Assembly (NCBI GenBank): GCA_022564935.1
Contig: JADFKM010000025.1
Coordinates: forward strand, 1 to 26,916
DNA from: Candidatus Dadabacteria bacterium
GTDB taxonomy: Bacteria; Desulfobacterota_D; UBA1144; Nemesobacterales; JADFKM01
Direction: 5' to 3'
Length of the DNA stretch: 26,916 bases
Shown here: one piece after another, positions 17,939-25,233 of the stretch
How positions within the stretch are numbered: position 1 is the first letter of the stretch
Layout: every line of letters begins with the position of its first letter
Made by a program: the position numbers and the translations under genes
The notes under the pieces: model-generated
Seen by the model: only the letters and a program-made list of their open reading frames with translations
The model's database searches: none
What the model was told of the DNA's origin: nothing

Positions 17939-18014
17939 TTAGGATCGTCCTTAGCCCGGTAAGAGCAGCGTGGGTGGGCGTCTGTGAGCAAATCGTAATA
18001 TAGCACATGGCGGG

Positions 18015-18044
18015 TTGAATAAGTATTTATAGTTGCCATATTAT
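18015..18044 (+). promoter_or_regulatory. Possible sigma70-like promoter for the gene at 18073
   Basis: TTGAAT at 18015-18020 (4 of 6), an 18-base spacer and TATTAT at 18039-18044 (5 of 6). A start near 18051 would leave a leader of about 22 bases with a weak AGGT SD before the ATG at 18073. The surrounding DNA is AT-rich, which lowers the weight of the match. Confidence 0.35.
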
Positions 18045-18072
18045 ATCAAAATGACCAATTAGGTTTATTTGT

Positions 18073-18549
18073 ATGGATATAGAGAAGATACAGAAACTAT
18101 TAGAGATAGAAAGGGATGTTGGTGCGGATTACCACTTTATTGTAGGGAAAGAATGGAGGATGTTCGGTGAAAAGAATAAAATTAATGCTCCGTTAGCTTA
18201 CTCTGCCTTCGAATTCCGATGTGCTATTGAGCATATTTTTCTAGAGTTGTATGAAACATTACTACGAAGAAAGCTAAATAAAAAAGAGATAGGATATGAT
18301 TTTGTGAAGCTAAAGAAAGCTTTATATAAAACCCAAGGGCAGGGAAAAGGTGCTAAGGAGAAGTTAAAGCGTAGATTCGAATTTAATCGTATTTGTGCGA
18401 AGTTTTCCGATGCGCCCAAGACATACTGGCCTGCGGTTATCGATATAGAACAGATGCAAAAGTATTGGTCTACACTAAGCGAATATTGTCATAGCCAGGC
18501 GTATGAAGGAGACACTTGGGGGGATTTGAAACGGGTGAGTGACGGGTAG
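18073..18549 (+). CDS. Unrecognised helical protein, 5' part of a frameshifted gene
   Basis: As it stands this frame gives 158 residues ending LKRVSDG. I do not recognise the family. The sequence is mainly helical, charged and without membrane segments or signal peptide. A conserved-looking stretch AYSAFEFRCAIEHIFLELY contains Arg-x4-His (RCAIEH), which recalls the Rx4-6H motif of HEPN RNases, but the resemblance is weak. Immediately after the TAG at 18547-18549 the -1 frame continues as convincing coding sequence for 66 more codons, so the natural product is probably about 224 residues. The gene is clearly more AT-rich than the neighbours on both sides, with many AAA, TTA and ATA codons, which suggests recent transfer. 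The ATG is preceded by a weak AGGT. Confidence 0.6.
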   Translation: MDIEKIQKLLEIERDVGADYHFIVGKEWRMFGEKNKINAPLAYSAFEFRCAIEHIFLELYETLLRRKLNKKEIGYDFVKLKKALYKTQGQGKGAKEKLKRRFEFNRICAKFSDAPKTYWPAVIDIEQMQKYWSTLSEYCHSQAYEGDTWGDLKRVSDG

Positions 18550-18746
18550 AGCAATTAAATAAAGTAGAGTCGTATTTGTGGGATATAATGGTGAACTCCA
18601 AGATAGGTTGGTTTCATCCTTTTTCTAATGATGTAGAAGTAGAAGAGCTGAAAGAAAAATATCTAGAAGGCAAGATAGATAGAAATTCACTTGAAACACA
18701 ACTAAATTTAATTGCACCAGTTTTGGCAATTAGACATCGTTTTTAG
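18543..18746 (+). pseudogene. 3' part of the frameshifted gene at 18073 (-1 frame)
   Basis: In the -1 frame, a stop at 18540-18542 is followed by open sequence from GTA at 18546 to TAG at 18744-18746. The 66 codons encode VEQLNKVESYLWDIM, then GWFHPFSNDVEVEELKEKYL, and end APVLAIRHRF. It has no start codon or SD of its own and reads on smoothly from ...RVSDG if one G is added to the GGG at 18544-18546. This is therefore either a natural frameshift mutation, a sequencing or assembly deletion in a G-run, or a -1 recoding site. No slippery heptamer of the X-XXY-YYZ kind is obvious. Confidence 0.6.
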
Positions 18747-18834
18747 ACTTTGTATGGATAAACATCTGTTTTAACTTGTGCAACCCCGAATTCGTTTCCA
18801 ATACCGATTCACGGGCATAAATTACATGTTTACG

Positions 18835-18892
18835 AAACTGCCTTTGCTTCTGTGTTTAAAGCAGCGTTTTGTGCCCCGGTATTAGGCAGTTT
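18835..18892. repeat. Nine-base inverted repeat with a nested stem
   Basis: AAACTGCCT at 18835-18843 and AGGCAGTTT at 18884-18892 are perfect complements with a 40-base loop, inside which TGCTT and AAGCA (about 18845-18863) can pair as well. A four-base T-run then an A-run follows. It lies between the broken gene and the CBS gene and could fold in RNA or mark an operator; as a terminator it is poor. Confidence 0.35.
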
Positions 18893-18989
18893 TAAAAAAA
18901 CAGTTCAATTTTGGAGTGATTTATTATATTATTTAACTATAGGGTTGTAAACCGGCAGGCGGACACATACTCCAAAAAAGGGGTGGATT

Positions 18990-19472
18990 ATGATTGAAAG
19001 CTTATTGGAAAATACTAAGGTCAGGGACATTGTGGGCGTAAGGGATGAGATCTGGTCTGTGGATGCCGACGATACCGCCGATGTAGCGGCCCTCAACATA
19101 ATGAAGCACAAAATTAGGACGCTCGGCGTCTTAAAAGAGGGAGAGCTTGTAGGAGTGGTCGGCAACAACGACTTTGCTCGAAAGGTTGTGGCCAAGGGCA
19201 GAGTGCCGAGTCAGGTAAAGGTATCTGATATCATGACCACCAACCTGCGCACCGTTGACCTGGATTCCTTATTTATGGAGTGCTTGAACATGATGGAAGA
19301 GCACCACATTACTCACCTTATTGTGCTCGATGACGACCGGAAATATTACGGCATGCTCACTTGGTATGACCTGCACCGGAGGCTTGTGAAAATGCTGAGG
19401 GAGCAGCTCGATATATTACAGGAGTACACGTTTGGCCCAAGTGTTCAGGAGCAGGCCGATGTCAATGATTAG
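18990..19472 (+). CDS. Protein with two CBS domains
   Basis: The 160-residue product is a tandem CBS pair (Bateman module) and little else. The first CBS runs from VRDIVGVRDEIWSVDADDTADVAA to about residue 70 (LVGVVGNNDFARKVV). The second begins VSDIMTTNLRTVDLDS and includes ITHLIVLDDDRKYYGMLTWYDLHRRLV at about 105-137. A helical tail follows. CBS pairs bind adenine nucleotides or S-adenosyl ligands and regulate a partner; the partner here is unknown. GGGGTGG about 5 bases before the ATG serves as the SD. The next small gene starts 29 bases after the stop, on the same strand. Confidence 0.9.
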   Translation: MIESLLENTKVRDIVGVRDEIWSVDADDTADVAALNIMKHKIRTLGVLKEGELVGVVGNNDFARKVVAKGRVPSQVKVSDIMTTNLRTVDLDSLFMECLNMMEEHHITHLIVLDDDRKYYGMLTWYDLHRRLVKMLREQLDILQEYTFGPSVQEQADVND

Positions 19473-19501
19473 CATCGGGATTGAAAGACGAGGCAAGTGT
19501 A

Positions 19502-19725
19502 ATGACTGAAGAGAAAAGCGCTGAAGAATCAGCAGAAGAGCAAAAAACTGAAGAGGCTGCAGAGGAGACAATAGAGCAGCAGCGGTTGGCGAAGAACCAA
19601 AGCCCACCGGTCTCGACAGGATTCCCTACATGGAAAAGGGCTCAAGCAACAAACCGCCGTTCATCATGATGGGGATATTTGTTGCTTTTGCCGTCCTGAG
19701 CGTTATATTGGCAAAGCTTCTGTAA
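19502..19725 (+). pseudogene. Small acidic, C-terminally membrane-anchored protein with an apparent frameshift
   Basis: From the ATG at 19502 (GAGG about 8 bases upstream) one frame encodes a Glu/Ala-rich helix (MTEEKSAEESAEEQKTEEAA...) and then loses protein-like character, ending at 19669. From about 19585 the -1 frame reads VGEEPKPTGLDRIPYMEKGS, then SNKPPFIMMG and a 15-residue hydrophobic tail ending LAKLL at 19723-19725. Adding one G at GG 19584-19585 joins the two into about 75 residues: an acidic, soluble N-terminus and a tail anchor. Alternatively the tail is its own 31-residue ORF from ATG 19630, with AGGA 8 bases upstream. I do not recognise a family. It follows the CBS gene closely. 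Confidence 0.45.
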
Positions 19726-19752
19726 AATTTGTGGCTGCGGTATCGGGCTTCG

Positions 19753-20478
19753 TTAACCTAAAAACTCAATCTCCCTCACGTTCTCAGGGTCAAACTCCCT
19801 TAACAGGCCGAGCTCTTCGTTGGTCGGCTCCGGCGTGAAGGGCGCCGGTGAGATGGGGAATCCGGTGTTTTCTACCACTTCTTCAAAAGTTGTATGGGGG
19901 TGGATGCTCTCAAGCTGTAGTGTTGGCCCATCTTTTTTAAACACCACATCTGAGGTAACTACCTTGTAAACATTGCCGCTTGCGGTAACAACCTGGCACT
20001 TCTCGTTGAAGGTTCGTTTGTCGTGCCTTGTGCGCCAGAGGATTACACGCCTGGAGTTGGCGCAAATCAGCGCGCTTCCGGCGCCTCCCGGGAACTGGAC
20101 CATGATCCTCGTTCCGTCCGAGATATGGCTGAGGTTAAAGTAGCCCTGAAAGTCTATCTGTATGCCTGAGAGGAACGCCACGTCAAGCTCCCCCCGGGCC
20201 GACATATCGAAGATCTCGGCAAGCGTTACGGAGGCGGTCCCTTTATGGGAGAGTTGCGCGTGCACGGTAGACTTTGGAGCGTAGCTGGGAGAGGGGTTTA
20301 CCCTACCGGGGATGTTAAGCCAGACGAGGTTCGGGTTGTAGAGCTCTTTAGCAAGCCAGATGGCAAAAAAGGGCAGGTTGGAGGCAACGCCCATGAATGC
20401 ATTCTCCGCATCCTTAAGCAGTCTGGCCATCGTAACGACCATAATATCGGCCTTGGAGTAATTTAGCTCTTCGCTCAA
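19753..20478 (-). CDS. Class I CoA-transferase-like beta subunit (GctB/IpdB type)
   Basis: The 241-residue protein aligns by eye with the small subunit of glutaconate CoA-transferase and of IpdAB: an N-terminal ADIMVVTMARLLKD helix, GVASNLPFFAIWLAKELYNPNL, the LSGIQIDFQGYFN segment matching GAQID.yGN.N, FPGGAGSA, and VENTGFPI near the end, followed by a TNEELGLLREFDPENVREIEF tail. Glutaconate CoA-transferase has its catalytic Glu54 in a VESG motif. Here the same place reads WLNIPGRVNP (residues 53-62), with no Glu. IpdB also lacks it, so the pair may be a CoA-thioester hydrolase or a ring-opening enzyme rather than a transferase. The start is a TTG at 20478 with AGAGGA 7 bases upstream. It is downstream of its alpha subunit by 60 bases. 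Confidence 0.85.
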   Translation of the reverse strand: MSEELNYSKADIMVVTMARLLKDAENAFMGVASNLPFFAIWLAKELYNPNLVWLNIPGRVNPSPSYAPKSTVHAQLSHKGTASVTLAEIFDMSARGELDVAFLSGIQIDFQGYFNLSHISDGTRIMVQFPGGAGSALICANSRRVILWRTRHDKRTFNEKCQVVTASGNVYKVVTSDVVFKKDGPTLQLESIHPHTTFEEVVENTGFPISPAPFTPEPTNEELGLLREFDPENVREIEFLG

Positions 20479-20538
20479 TTATATTTCCTCTAGCTCTCGA
20501 ATGAGTGTTTAGAAAACCCCTTATCGACTTGCGGGTTT

Positions 20539-21333
20539 TTATGGGTTGTTTTTCTCAAGGTACTCGGCAAGCGCCCCGTTATCTTTTATCGTCAGGTATT
20601 CCTCGACACTTTCGGGTGAGTAGTCGTAATTGGGCTGGCAGGCTCCCGGAAAAGCCCCGTTTGGGATTTCCACCACGGCCTCGACTTTGAATCCAGGGAT
20701 AGCGGCGAGGTCGATATCCTCCTGTATTTCTGTTAATGGCACAATCTTCTCTGTTGTGAGAATGATTTTCTTCGCCGCTCTGGCCATTATCAAGTCTTCA
20801 AACACCGGGCCGTATATTATTGCGTTTCCATCCTCATCGGACTTCTGCACGTGGAGCACTGCCCAATCGGGATAGATTGCGGGAACGGTCAGAACATCGC
20901 CGTCGCCGTTACCGTAGGGGTTGTTTACCGTTTTGAACTTGCTGGCGAGGTAGCTCTCTCCAAGGTTTGCTATTGGCATGAAGGGAACGCCGTATGCCGC
21001 TGCCCTGAGTGCCGCTATGACCGTGTAGCATGAGTTCTCGTCAAACTTCACCCTTCCTTCCTGCACAGAGCGGCGGAAGTTGGGGGCGAAACCGAACTCC
21101 GCCTCGAAGCTCACGAAGCCCGCCGCAATCTCATCCACACATCCCGCCAGGCAAAGCAGGTCGAAGTCGTAGTTGGCCGCCGTTTTCATCACCTTGAGTC
21201 CCCTTTTACCCTGGCGTGCGAGCTCTCTAGTGAACGCCCCGGGAATCCGCTGCAGCAACAGTCCTCCCATTGCCAGTCTGTCCCTGTCATTTACCAGCGC
21301 GCCGGCTTGCTCTAATGTGTTGACTTTGCCCAT
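20539..21333 (-). CDS. Class I CoA-transferase-like alpha subunit (GctA/IpdA type)
   Basis: This 264-residue protein is the large-subunit partner of the gene downstream. It has the family pattern: GGLLLQRIPGAFTRELARQG, then LKVMKTAANYDFDLLCLAG, IAAGFVSFEAEFGFAPNFRR, and the block DENSCYTVIAALRAAAYGVPFMP containing Glu99. It continues with YPDWAVLHVQKSDEDGNAIIYGP and ends in AKKIILTTEKIV and an IPNGAFPGACQPNYDYSPESV segment. Glu99 sits where IpdA has the Glu it needs for steroid-ring hydrolysis, as far as I recall the alignment. The ATG has AAAAGG about 8 bases upstream. The two genes form an operon divergent from the glycosyltransferase gene. The substrate is unknown; a beta-oxidation or cyclic-acid breakdown intermediate is an inference. 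Confidence 0.87.
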   Translation of the reverse strand: MGKVNTLEQAGALVNDRDRLAMGGLLLQRIPGAFTRELARQGKRGLKVMKTAANYDFDLLCLAGCVDEIAAGFVSFEAEFGFAPNFRRSVQEGRVKFDENSCYTVIAALRAAAYGVPFMPIANLGESYLASKFKTVNNPYGNGDGDVLTVPAIYPDWAVLHVQKSDEDGNAIIYGPVFEDLIMARAAKKIILTTEKIVPLTEIQEDIDLAAIPGFKVEAVVEIPNGAFPGACQPNYDYSPESVEEYLTIKDNGALAEYLEKNNP

Positions 21334-21474
21334 AAAATCGGCCTTTTCCTTATAAGGTAAAAAATAATGTTATCACAGGGGCTCTAAAATTCAAAGAATG
21401 CTTGATTTTGTTAGTTTGTAACGCATTGGTAAGGTAGATTATTTGAGTTTAATAACCCATATCAGTACCTGCCG

Positions 21475-22902
21475 GTGAGCAACTTAATCAGCAGCAACCG
21501 TTGGCCGTGGTTTTTCTGCGGCCTTTTATTAACTGTGTCTTTTTGTGTCGTTACGTTGTTTGGGGAGCAGTTCGGATACAACGTTCCGCTGGCGGAAAAG
21601 CCGGTTTTATTATTCGTGCTTGCCTTGGGCTTTGCCGGGGCGGCATACCTGCTGATTTCCCGGTTTGTACAGAGAGCTGAGTACAGACTGCGTTACGTAG
21701 TATGGATAGTAGCTGTGGGGGCGGCGATGAGAATTCTCATGTTTTTACCCCCTCCAATTCTTGAGGACGACCTTTACAGGTACATGTGGGACGGAGCCGT
21801 CACGGCAAACGGATACAACCCGTACGCTTATTCACCGAAAGATGTTTTGGATAGGGCTGAAAATTCAAAGGAGATTCCCTCCGGGCTCCTCGCGCTGGCT
21901 GAAGAATCCGGCGAAGTAGCGGGCAGGATTAACCACCCTCAATACCGAACCATATACCCGCCTGTTACACAGGCCGTGTTCGCCATCGCCTATTTCATTT
22001 CCCCGTGGAATACAGACGCCTTGAGGCTTGTATATCTCCTATTCGATATTGCGACCCTGGTGCTGCTTTTCGCTATTATGAGGGAGCTGCGCCTCAGCCC
22101 CTTGCTACTGGCCATTTATTGGTTGAACCCCCTTCTGGTTAAGGAGATATACAACTCCCTGCACATGGACATCGTGGCTTTTCCCTTCGTTCTGGGAGGG
22201 TTGTATCTGGCCGGAAAAAACAGGTTCTTCGCTTCTGTCCTTGTGTTCGCTTTGGCCGCAGGGACGAAACTGTGGCCCATAGCTCTCGTTCCGCTCGTTT
22301 TACGTAGGGAGGCGTCAAATACAAAAAGGCTGCTCGGAGGCATTGCGCTGTTTACGGCAGCAGGCGCTTTGATCTTTGCCCCTGTCTTTGCGGCGGGTCT
22401 CGGCGGCAACGCGGGGTTAGCCGTCTATTATGAGAAGTGGCAGAACAACGCAGGGGCTTTCAAGATTTTGTTGTGGGCAGGGGAGTTTGCGCTTGAGACG
22501 ATGGGCATACACCCAGGACACGGCCAGTCCGTGGCGCGGGTTTTGGTAGTTGTATTGGTTGCGCTGTGGATAGGGCTTCTGTCACTCAAGCCACTTGTTG
22601 ACATGAAACAGTTATTCGACAGGTCTGTATTAATTGTGGGTGCGATGTTTCTCCTCAGTCCGACACAGTTCCCCTGGTACTACACCTGGCTTGTCCCTCT
22701 GCTCGCCGTGAGTCCCCGCACTTCACTTCTTGTCCTCACAATGCTTCTTCCCCTCTATTATATGCGTTATTTCCTGGAGCCCAGGGGCTGGATGTTCTAC
22801 TTCGATAATCTGGTGGTATGGGTTGAGTTCATCCCCATTTGGATTCTTCTATTGATGGAATCCCGCCTTCACTTCCTCAAAGATGTGAATAATAGGGATT
22901 AA
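21475..22902 (+). CDS. Polytopic GT-C-type glycosyltransferase (DUF2029/GT87-like)
   Basis: The 475-residue membrane protein has about ten to twelve hydrophobic helices. After the first membrane segments a periplasmic loop carries LEDDLYRYMWDG with Glu97-Asp98-Asp99, the acidic motif of polyprenyl-phosphate-sugar-dependent GT-C enzymes. It continues GYNPYAYSP and ends in a TIYPPVTQAVFAIAY segment. Later motifs include LNPLLVKEIYNSLHMD, GTKLWPIALVP and LSPTQFPWYYTWLVPL, typical of the mannosyl/arabinosyl-transferase-like DUF2029 group. It likely adds a sugar to a lipid, glycan or protein on the outer face of the inner membrane. The start is a GTG at 21475; the frame is open upstream to 21433 without an ATG, and no SD is visible, so the start is uncertain. 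No other glycan genes are adjacent. Confidence 0.83.
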   Translation: MSNLISSNRWPWFFCGLLLTVSFCVVTLFGEQFGYNVPLAEKPVLLFVLALGFAGAAYLLISRFVQRAEYRLRYVVWIVAVGAAMRILMFLPPPILEDDLYRYMWDGAVTANGYNPYAYSPKDVLDRAENSKEIPSGLLALAEESGEVAGRINHPQYRTIYPPVTQAVFAIAYFISPWNTDALRLVYLLFDIATLVLLFAIMRELRLSPLLLAIYWLNPLLVKEIYNSLHMDIVAFPFVLGGLYLAGKNRFFASVLVFALAAGTKLWPIALVPLVLRREASNTKRLLGGIALFTAAGALIFAPVFAAGLGGNAGLAVYYEKWQNNAGAFKILLWAGEFALETMGIHPGHGQSVARVLVVVLVALWIGLLSLKPLVDMKQLFDRSVLIVGAMFLLSPTQFPWYYTWLVPLLAVSPRTSLLVLTMLLPLYYMRYFLEPRGWMFYFDNLVVWVEFIPIWILLLMESRLHFLKDVNNRD

Positions 22903-23049
22903 TTCACGGTATTTATCCTCAGGAGTCTTGTCATTTATCGGCTTTTATGCATGGGGCTGCCATCTCTATGGATTTTTGCATTATATTTAATTGATGTTCC
23001 AAGATTTGTTACGCAACATCTGATCACACAAAATTTGTAATTATCCGTT

Positions 23050-23059
23050 TAACCGGTTA
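23050..23059. promoter_or_regulatory. Short palindrome upstream of the desaturase gene
   Basis: TAACCGGTTA is a perfect 10-base palindrome lying 71 bases before the chosen desaturase start, in an AT-rich 227-base gap. It could be an operator half-site pair; a single 10-mer is weak evidence. Confidence 0.2.
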
Positions 23060-23129
23060 GTTATTACTCGGACTGATTCCGCGGATCTGAAAGGAGTTGC
23101 AGGGGGATACTCTCACAGTAATAATTCAA

Positions 23130-24245
23130 ATGACACACGGTTCTACACCCATCTCTAACCTTTCCCCTGCAGGTCAAACATTCCAAAAGCTTCGTTTTTT
23201 ACCCGGCAATGATTTTGAGAGCGAGCTAAAAAGAAGAGTCAACAAATATTTCCTTGTTGATGATAAATCCAAACATGACAGTGCTCTGATGTACCTAAAA
23301 GCCATCCTGATCTTTACTTGGACACTCACCTCATATGGACTGCTGGTTTTTTACCCGATACCGCTCTTTGGAAAAATCCTCTGCGCGTTGTCCTTGAGCT
23401 TATCTTTAAATGCGATCGGATTTAACATGGTGCATGACGGGGCACATCAATCATTTTCCAAGCATTCGCTCCTTAATAACCTGATGGCGGCGAGCCTGGA
23501 TTTAATAGGCGCCAGCTCACACTTTTGGCGGTTTAAACATAACTATCTACACCATACATATCCAAATATTACCGGATATGACGACGACATAAATGTAGGG
23601 TTCGTTGCGCGCTTTAGTCCCTTTCAGAAGAGGTTCGCTTTCCACAAATACCAACATATTTATATGTGGTTTTTTTATGGATTGATCGTGATAAAATGGC
23701 AGTTAGTAGACGACTTTCAACTCTTGATAACAAGGCGAATCGGGAGCCATGAAGCTTCACCCCCAAGGGGTTCCGACCTGTTGGTATTTGTAATTGGGAA
23801 GCTCAACTTTGTTACCTTCGCATTTGTAATACCATTCCTGCTGTATCCTATAACTACGGTGCTCTTTTTCTATATCTTTGTCACCTTTATGCAGGGAGTT
23901 GTGATGTCGGTCGTATTTCAGCTGGCACATTGTATCGAAGAAACGGAATTTCCCTCTTCCTCAACAAACGCCGAACCGATGAAGACCTCCTGGGTCGTGC
24001 ACCAAATTGAAACCACTGCGGATTTTGCACGGCAGAGTCGTTTATTGAACTGGTATGTAGGAGGGCTTAATTTCCAGGTCGAGCATCATTTATACCCCAC
24101 TATTTCTCACATCCATTATCCTGCCATTTCAAAAATCGTCGAAAATACTTGTAGAGAATACGATGTCCGCTACTTCGCCCATAGGAATTTCACCTCGGCT
24201 CTCGGCTCTCATTATCGATGGCTGCACAGTCTTGGAACCGGGTGA
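23130..24245 (+). CDS. Membrane fatty acid desaturase (acyl-lipid / linoleoyl-CoA desaturase-like)
   Basis: The 371-residue di-iron desaturase has all three histidine boxes: HDGAH (His102, His106), HNYLHH (His137, His141, His142) and QVEHH (Gln316, His319, His320). Two hydrophobic hairpins lie between them. The Q in the third box is the signature of front-end and linoleoyl-CoA/DesA3-type desaturases rather than of delta-9 acyl-CoA enzymes. It inserts a cis double bond into membrane-lipid acyl chains with oxygen and reduced ferredoxin or a similar donor, which implies some oxygen exposure. There is no N-terminal cytochrome b5 domain. An in-frame TTG at 23097 directly abuts AAGGAG and is rejected as a start; the ATG at 23130 is the first plausible one, though its SD is distant. 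It is convergent with metW. Confidence 0.9.
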   Translation: MTHGSTPISNLSPAGQTFQKLRFLPGNDFESELKRRVNKYFLVDDKSKHDSALMYLKAILIFTWTLTSYGLLVFYPIPLFGKILCALSLSLSLNAIGFNMVHDGAHQSFSKHSLLNNLMAASLDLIGASSHFWRFKHNYLHHTYPNITGYDDDINVGFVARFSPFQKRFAFHKYQHIYMWFFYGLIVIKWQLVDDFQLLITRRIGSHEASPPRGSDLLVFVIGKLNFVTFAFVIPFLLYPITTVLFFYIFVTFMQGVVMSVVFQLAHCIEETEFPSSSTNAEPMKTSWVVHQIETTADFARQSRLLNWYVGGLNFQVEHHLYPTISHIHYPAISKIVENTCREYDVRYFAHRNFTSALGSHYRWLHSLGTG

Positions 24246-24448
24246 AGAAAAAAAATATTGTAGGTTTACATTATCAAAAACACCAGGTCGAAGAGAATCA
24301 CTTGTGTTTGATCCAAAACTACGATCTTTCCTTTTCTTTTTTAGTAGGGGAGATTTGCACAAAATAGATGGGAGGTGATTGACCTTTACTCCCAAAAACT
24401 AATTCATTCTAAATGGGATTGCTCGGTCTCAGGATGCTGGTTATCGAG

Positions 24449-25057
24449 CTATTTGCGCAGCACGAATACGGCGACCTCGGCAAGCAGGTTCGGGAACATA
24501 TTCACCAGTACGCTCGGAATGGGGTCGCTCGCGGCGATATAAACCTCTCTTATGGTTTTTAGCCCCTCCGCCCTGCAGAGCCTCTTAAAATCAAGAACGG
24601 TCGTCAGGTGGATATTAGGGGTTTCGTACCATTCGAAAGGAAGGGCGTTGCTCTTGGGCATGCGGCCGTATAATAGGATCTGCTTCCTGATTTGAAAGTA
24701 AGCGAAGTTAGGGAAGCTCACAATCGCCTGTTTTCCCACCCTGAGCATCTCAGCCAGGATATTGCGAGGTCTTTTTGTAACCTGGAGCGTCTTGTTGAGT
24801 ATGACGTAGTCGAATGAGGTGTCGGGATAGTTGGCGATAGCCTCTTCTATATCCCCGTGGTATACGGTCAGGTGTTTCCCGACGCACTCTGTAACAAGCT
24901 CTTCTTTAATCTCAATCCCCCGGGCCTTTACGTTCTTCTCCTTGACCAATAGCTCAAGCAGGGTGCCGTCTCCGCAGCCGAGATCAAGCACCTTGCTTTG
25001 CTCCTCGATTATGTCGATGATATGGCTGAACTCCGGGCGCCGGTAACCGGGTTTCAT
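24449..25057 (-). CDS. metW: Methionine biosynthesis protein MetW (SAM-dependent methyltransferase fold)
   Basis: The protein carries VLDLGCGDGTLLELL (glycine-rich SAM site, residues ~23-37), GIEIKEELV and SFDYVILNKTLQ. It continues with LAEMLRVGKQAIVSFPNFAYF, GRMPKSNALPFEWYETPNIH and DFKRLCRAEGL, an order and wording specific to MetW. MetW works with homoserine acyltransferase MetX in methionine synthesis, although its own chemistry is poorly defined. The start is the ATG at 25057: in reverse sense AGGAAG lies 8 bases upstream, whereas a GTG at 25075 has no SD. With 202 residues the length is normal. metX is not next to it in this window, which is unusual, since metX and metW are normally adjacent. 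It is divergent from the CoA-binding protein and metY. Confidence 0.95.
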   Translation of the reverse strand: MKPGYRRPEFSHIIDIIEEQSKVLDLGCGDGTLLELLVKEKNVKARGIEIKEELVTECVGKHLTVYHGDIEEAIANYPDTSFDYVILNKTLQVTKRPRNILAEMLRVGKQAIVSFPNFAYFQIRKQILLYGRMPKSNALPFEWYETPNIHLTTVLDFKRLCRAEGLKTIREVYIAASDPIPSVLVNMFPNLLAEVAVFVLRK

Positions 25058-25074
25058 TTGGAATTCTTCCTGCA

Positions 25075-25123
25075 CAACGATAGTGTAACCAAATGATAAC
25101 GGATTCCCATATCGTTGATAGTG
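25075..25123. repeat. Inverted and direct repeat element upstream of metW
   Basis: CAACGATA at 25075-25082 and TATCGTTG at 25110-25117 are perfect 8-base inverted repeats. GATAGTG also occurs twice in direct orientation (25079-25085 and 25117-25123, 38 bases apart). The element lies just before the metW start in the 176-base divergent gap, so it may be a regulator site or a leader hairpin for metW. It does not match a SAM riboswitch that I know. Confidence 0.35.
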
Positions 25124-25171
25124 ATGTTGCTCTGGGTTTCATGTATTTACTTTCGATATACATACATCTAT

Positions 25172-25200
25172 TTGAGTACGCCAATCTATAACTTTATAAT
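25172..25200 (+). promoter_or_regulatory. Sigma70-like promoter for the CoA-binding protein and metY
   Basis: TTGAGT at 25172-25177 (4 of 6), an exact 17-base spacer, and a perfect TATAAT at 25195-25200. Transcription would start near 25207, leaving a leader of about 27 bases with GGAGG at 25219-25223. This is the best promoter match in the window and is correctly placed. Confidence 0.6.
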
Positions 25201-25233
25201 AAGTCCTTACTCCTTCCCGGAGGTTTGAGTGAA

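Noticed and set aside
24246-24448. Possible gene or terminator between the desaturase and metW
   Set aside because: Only A-rich and pyrimidine-rich runs are present; no stem precedes them and no ORF has an SD.
25058-25233. SAM riboswitch in the metW / metY divergent gap
   Set aside because: No SAM-I or SAM-II core is recognisable, and the metY-side leader from the predicted promoter is only about 27 bases.
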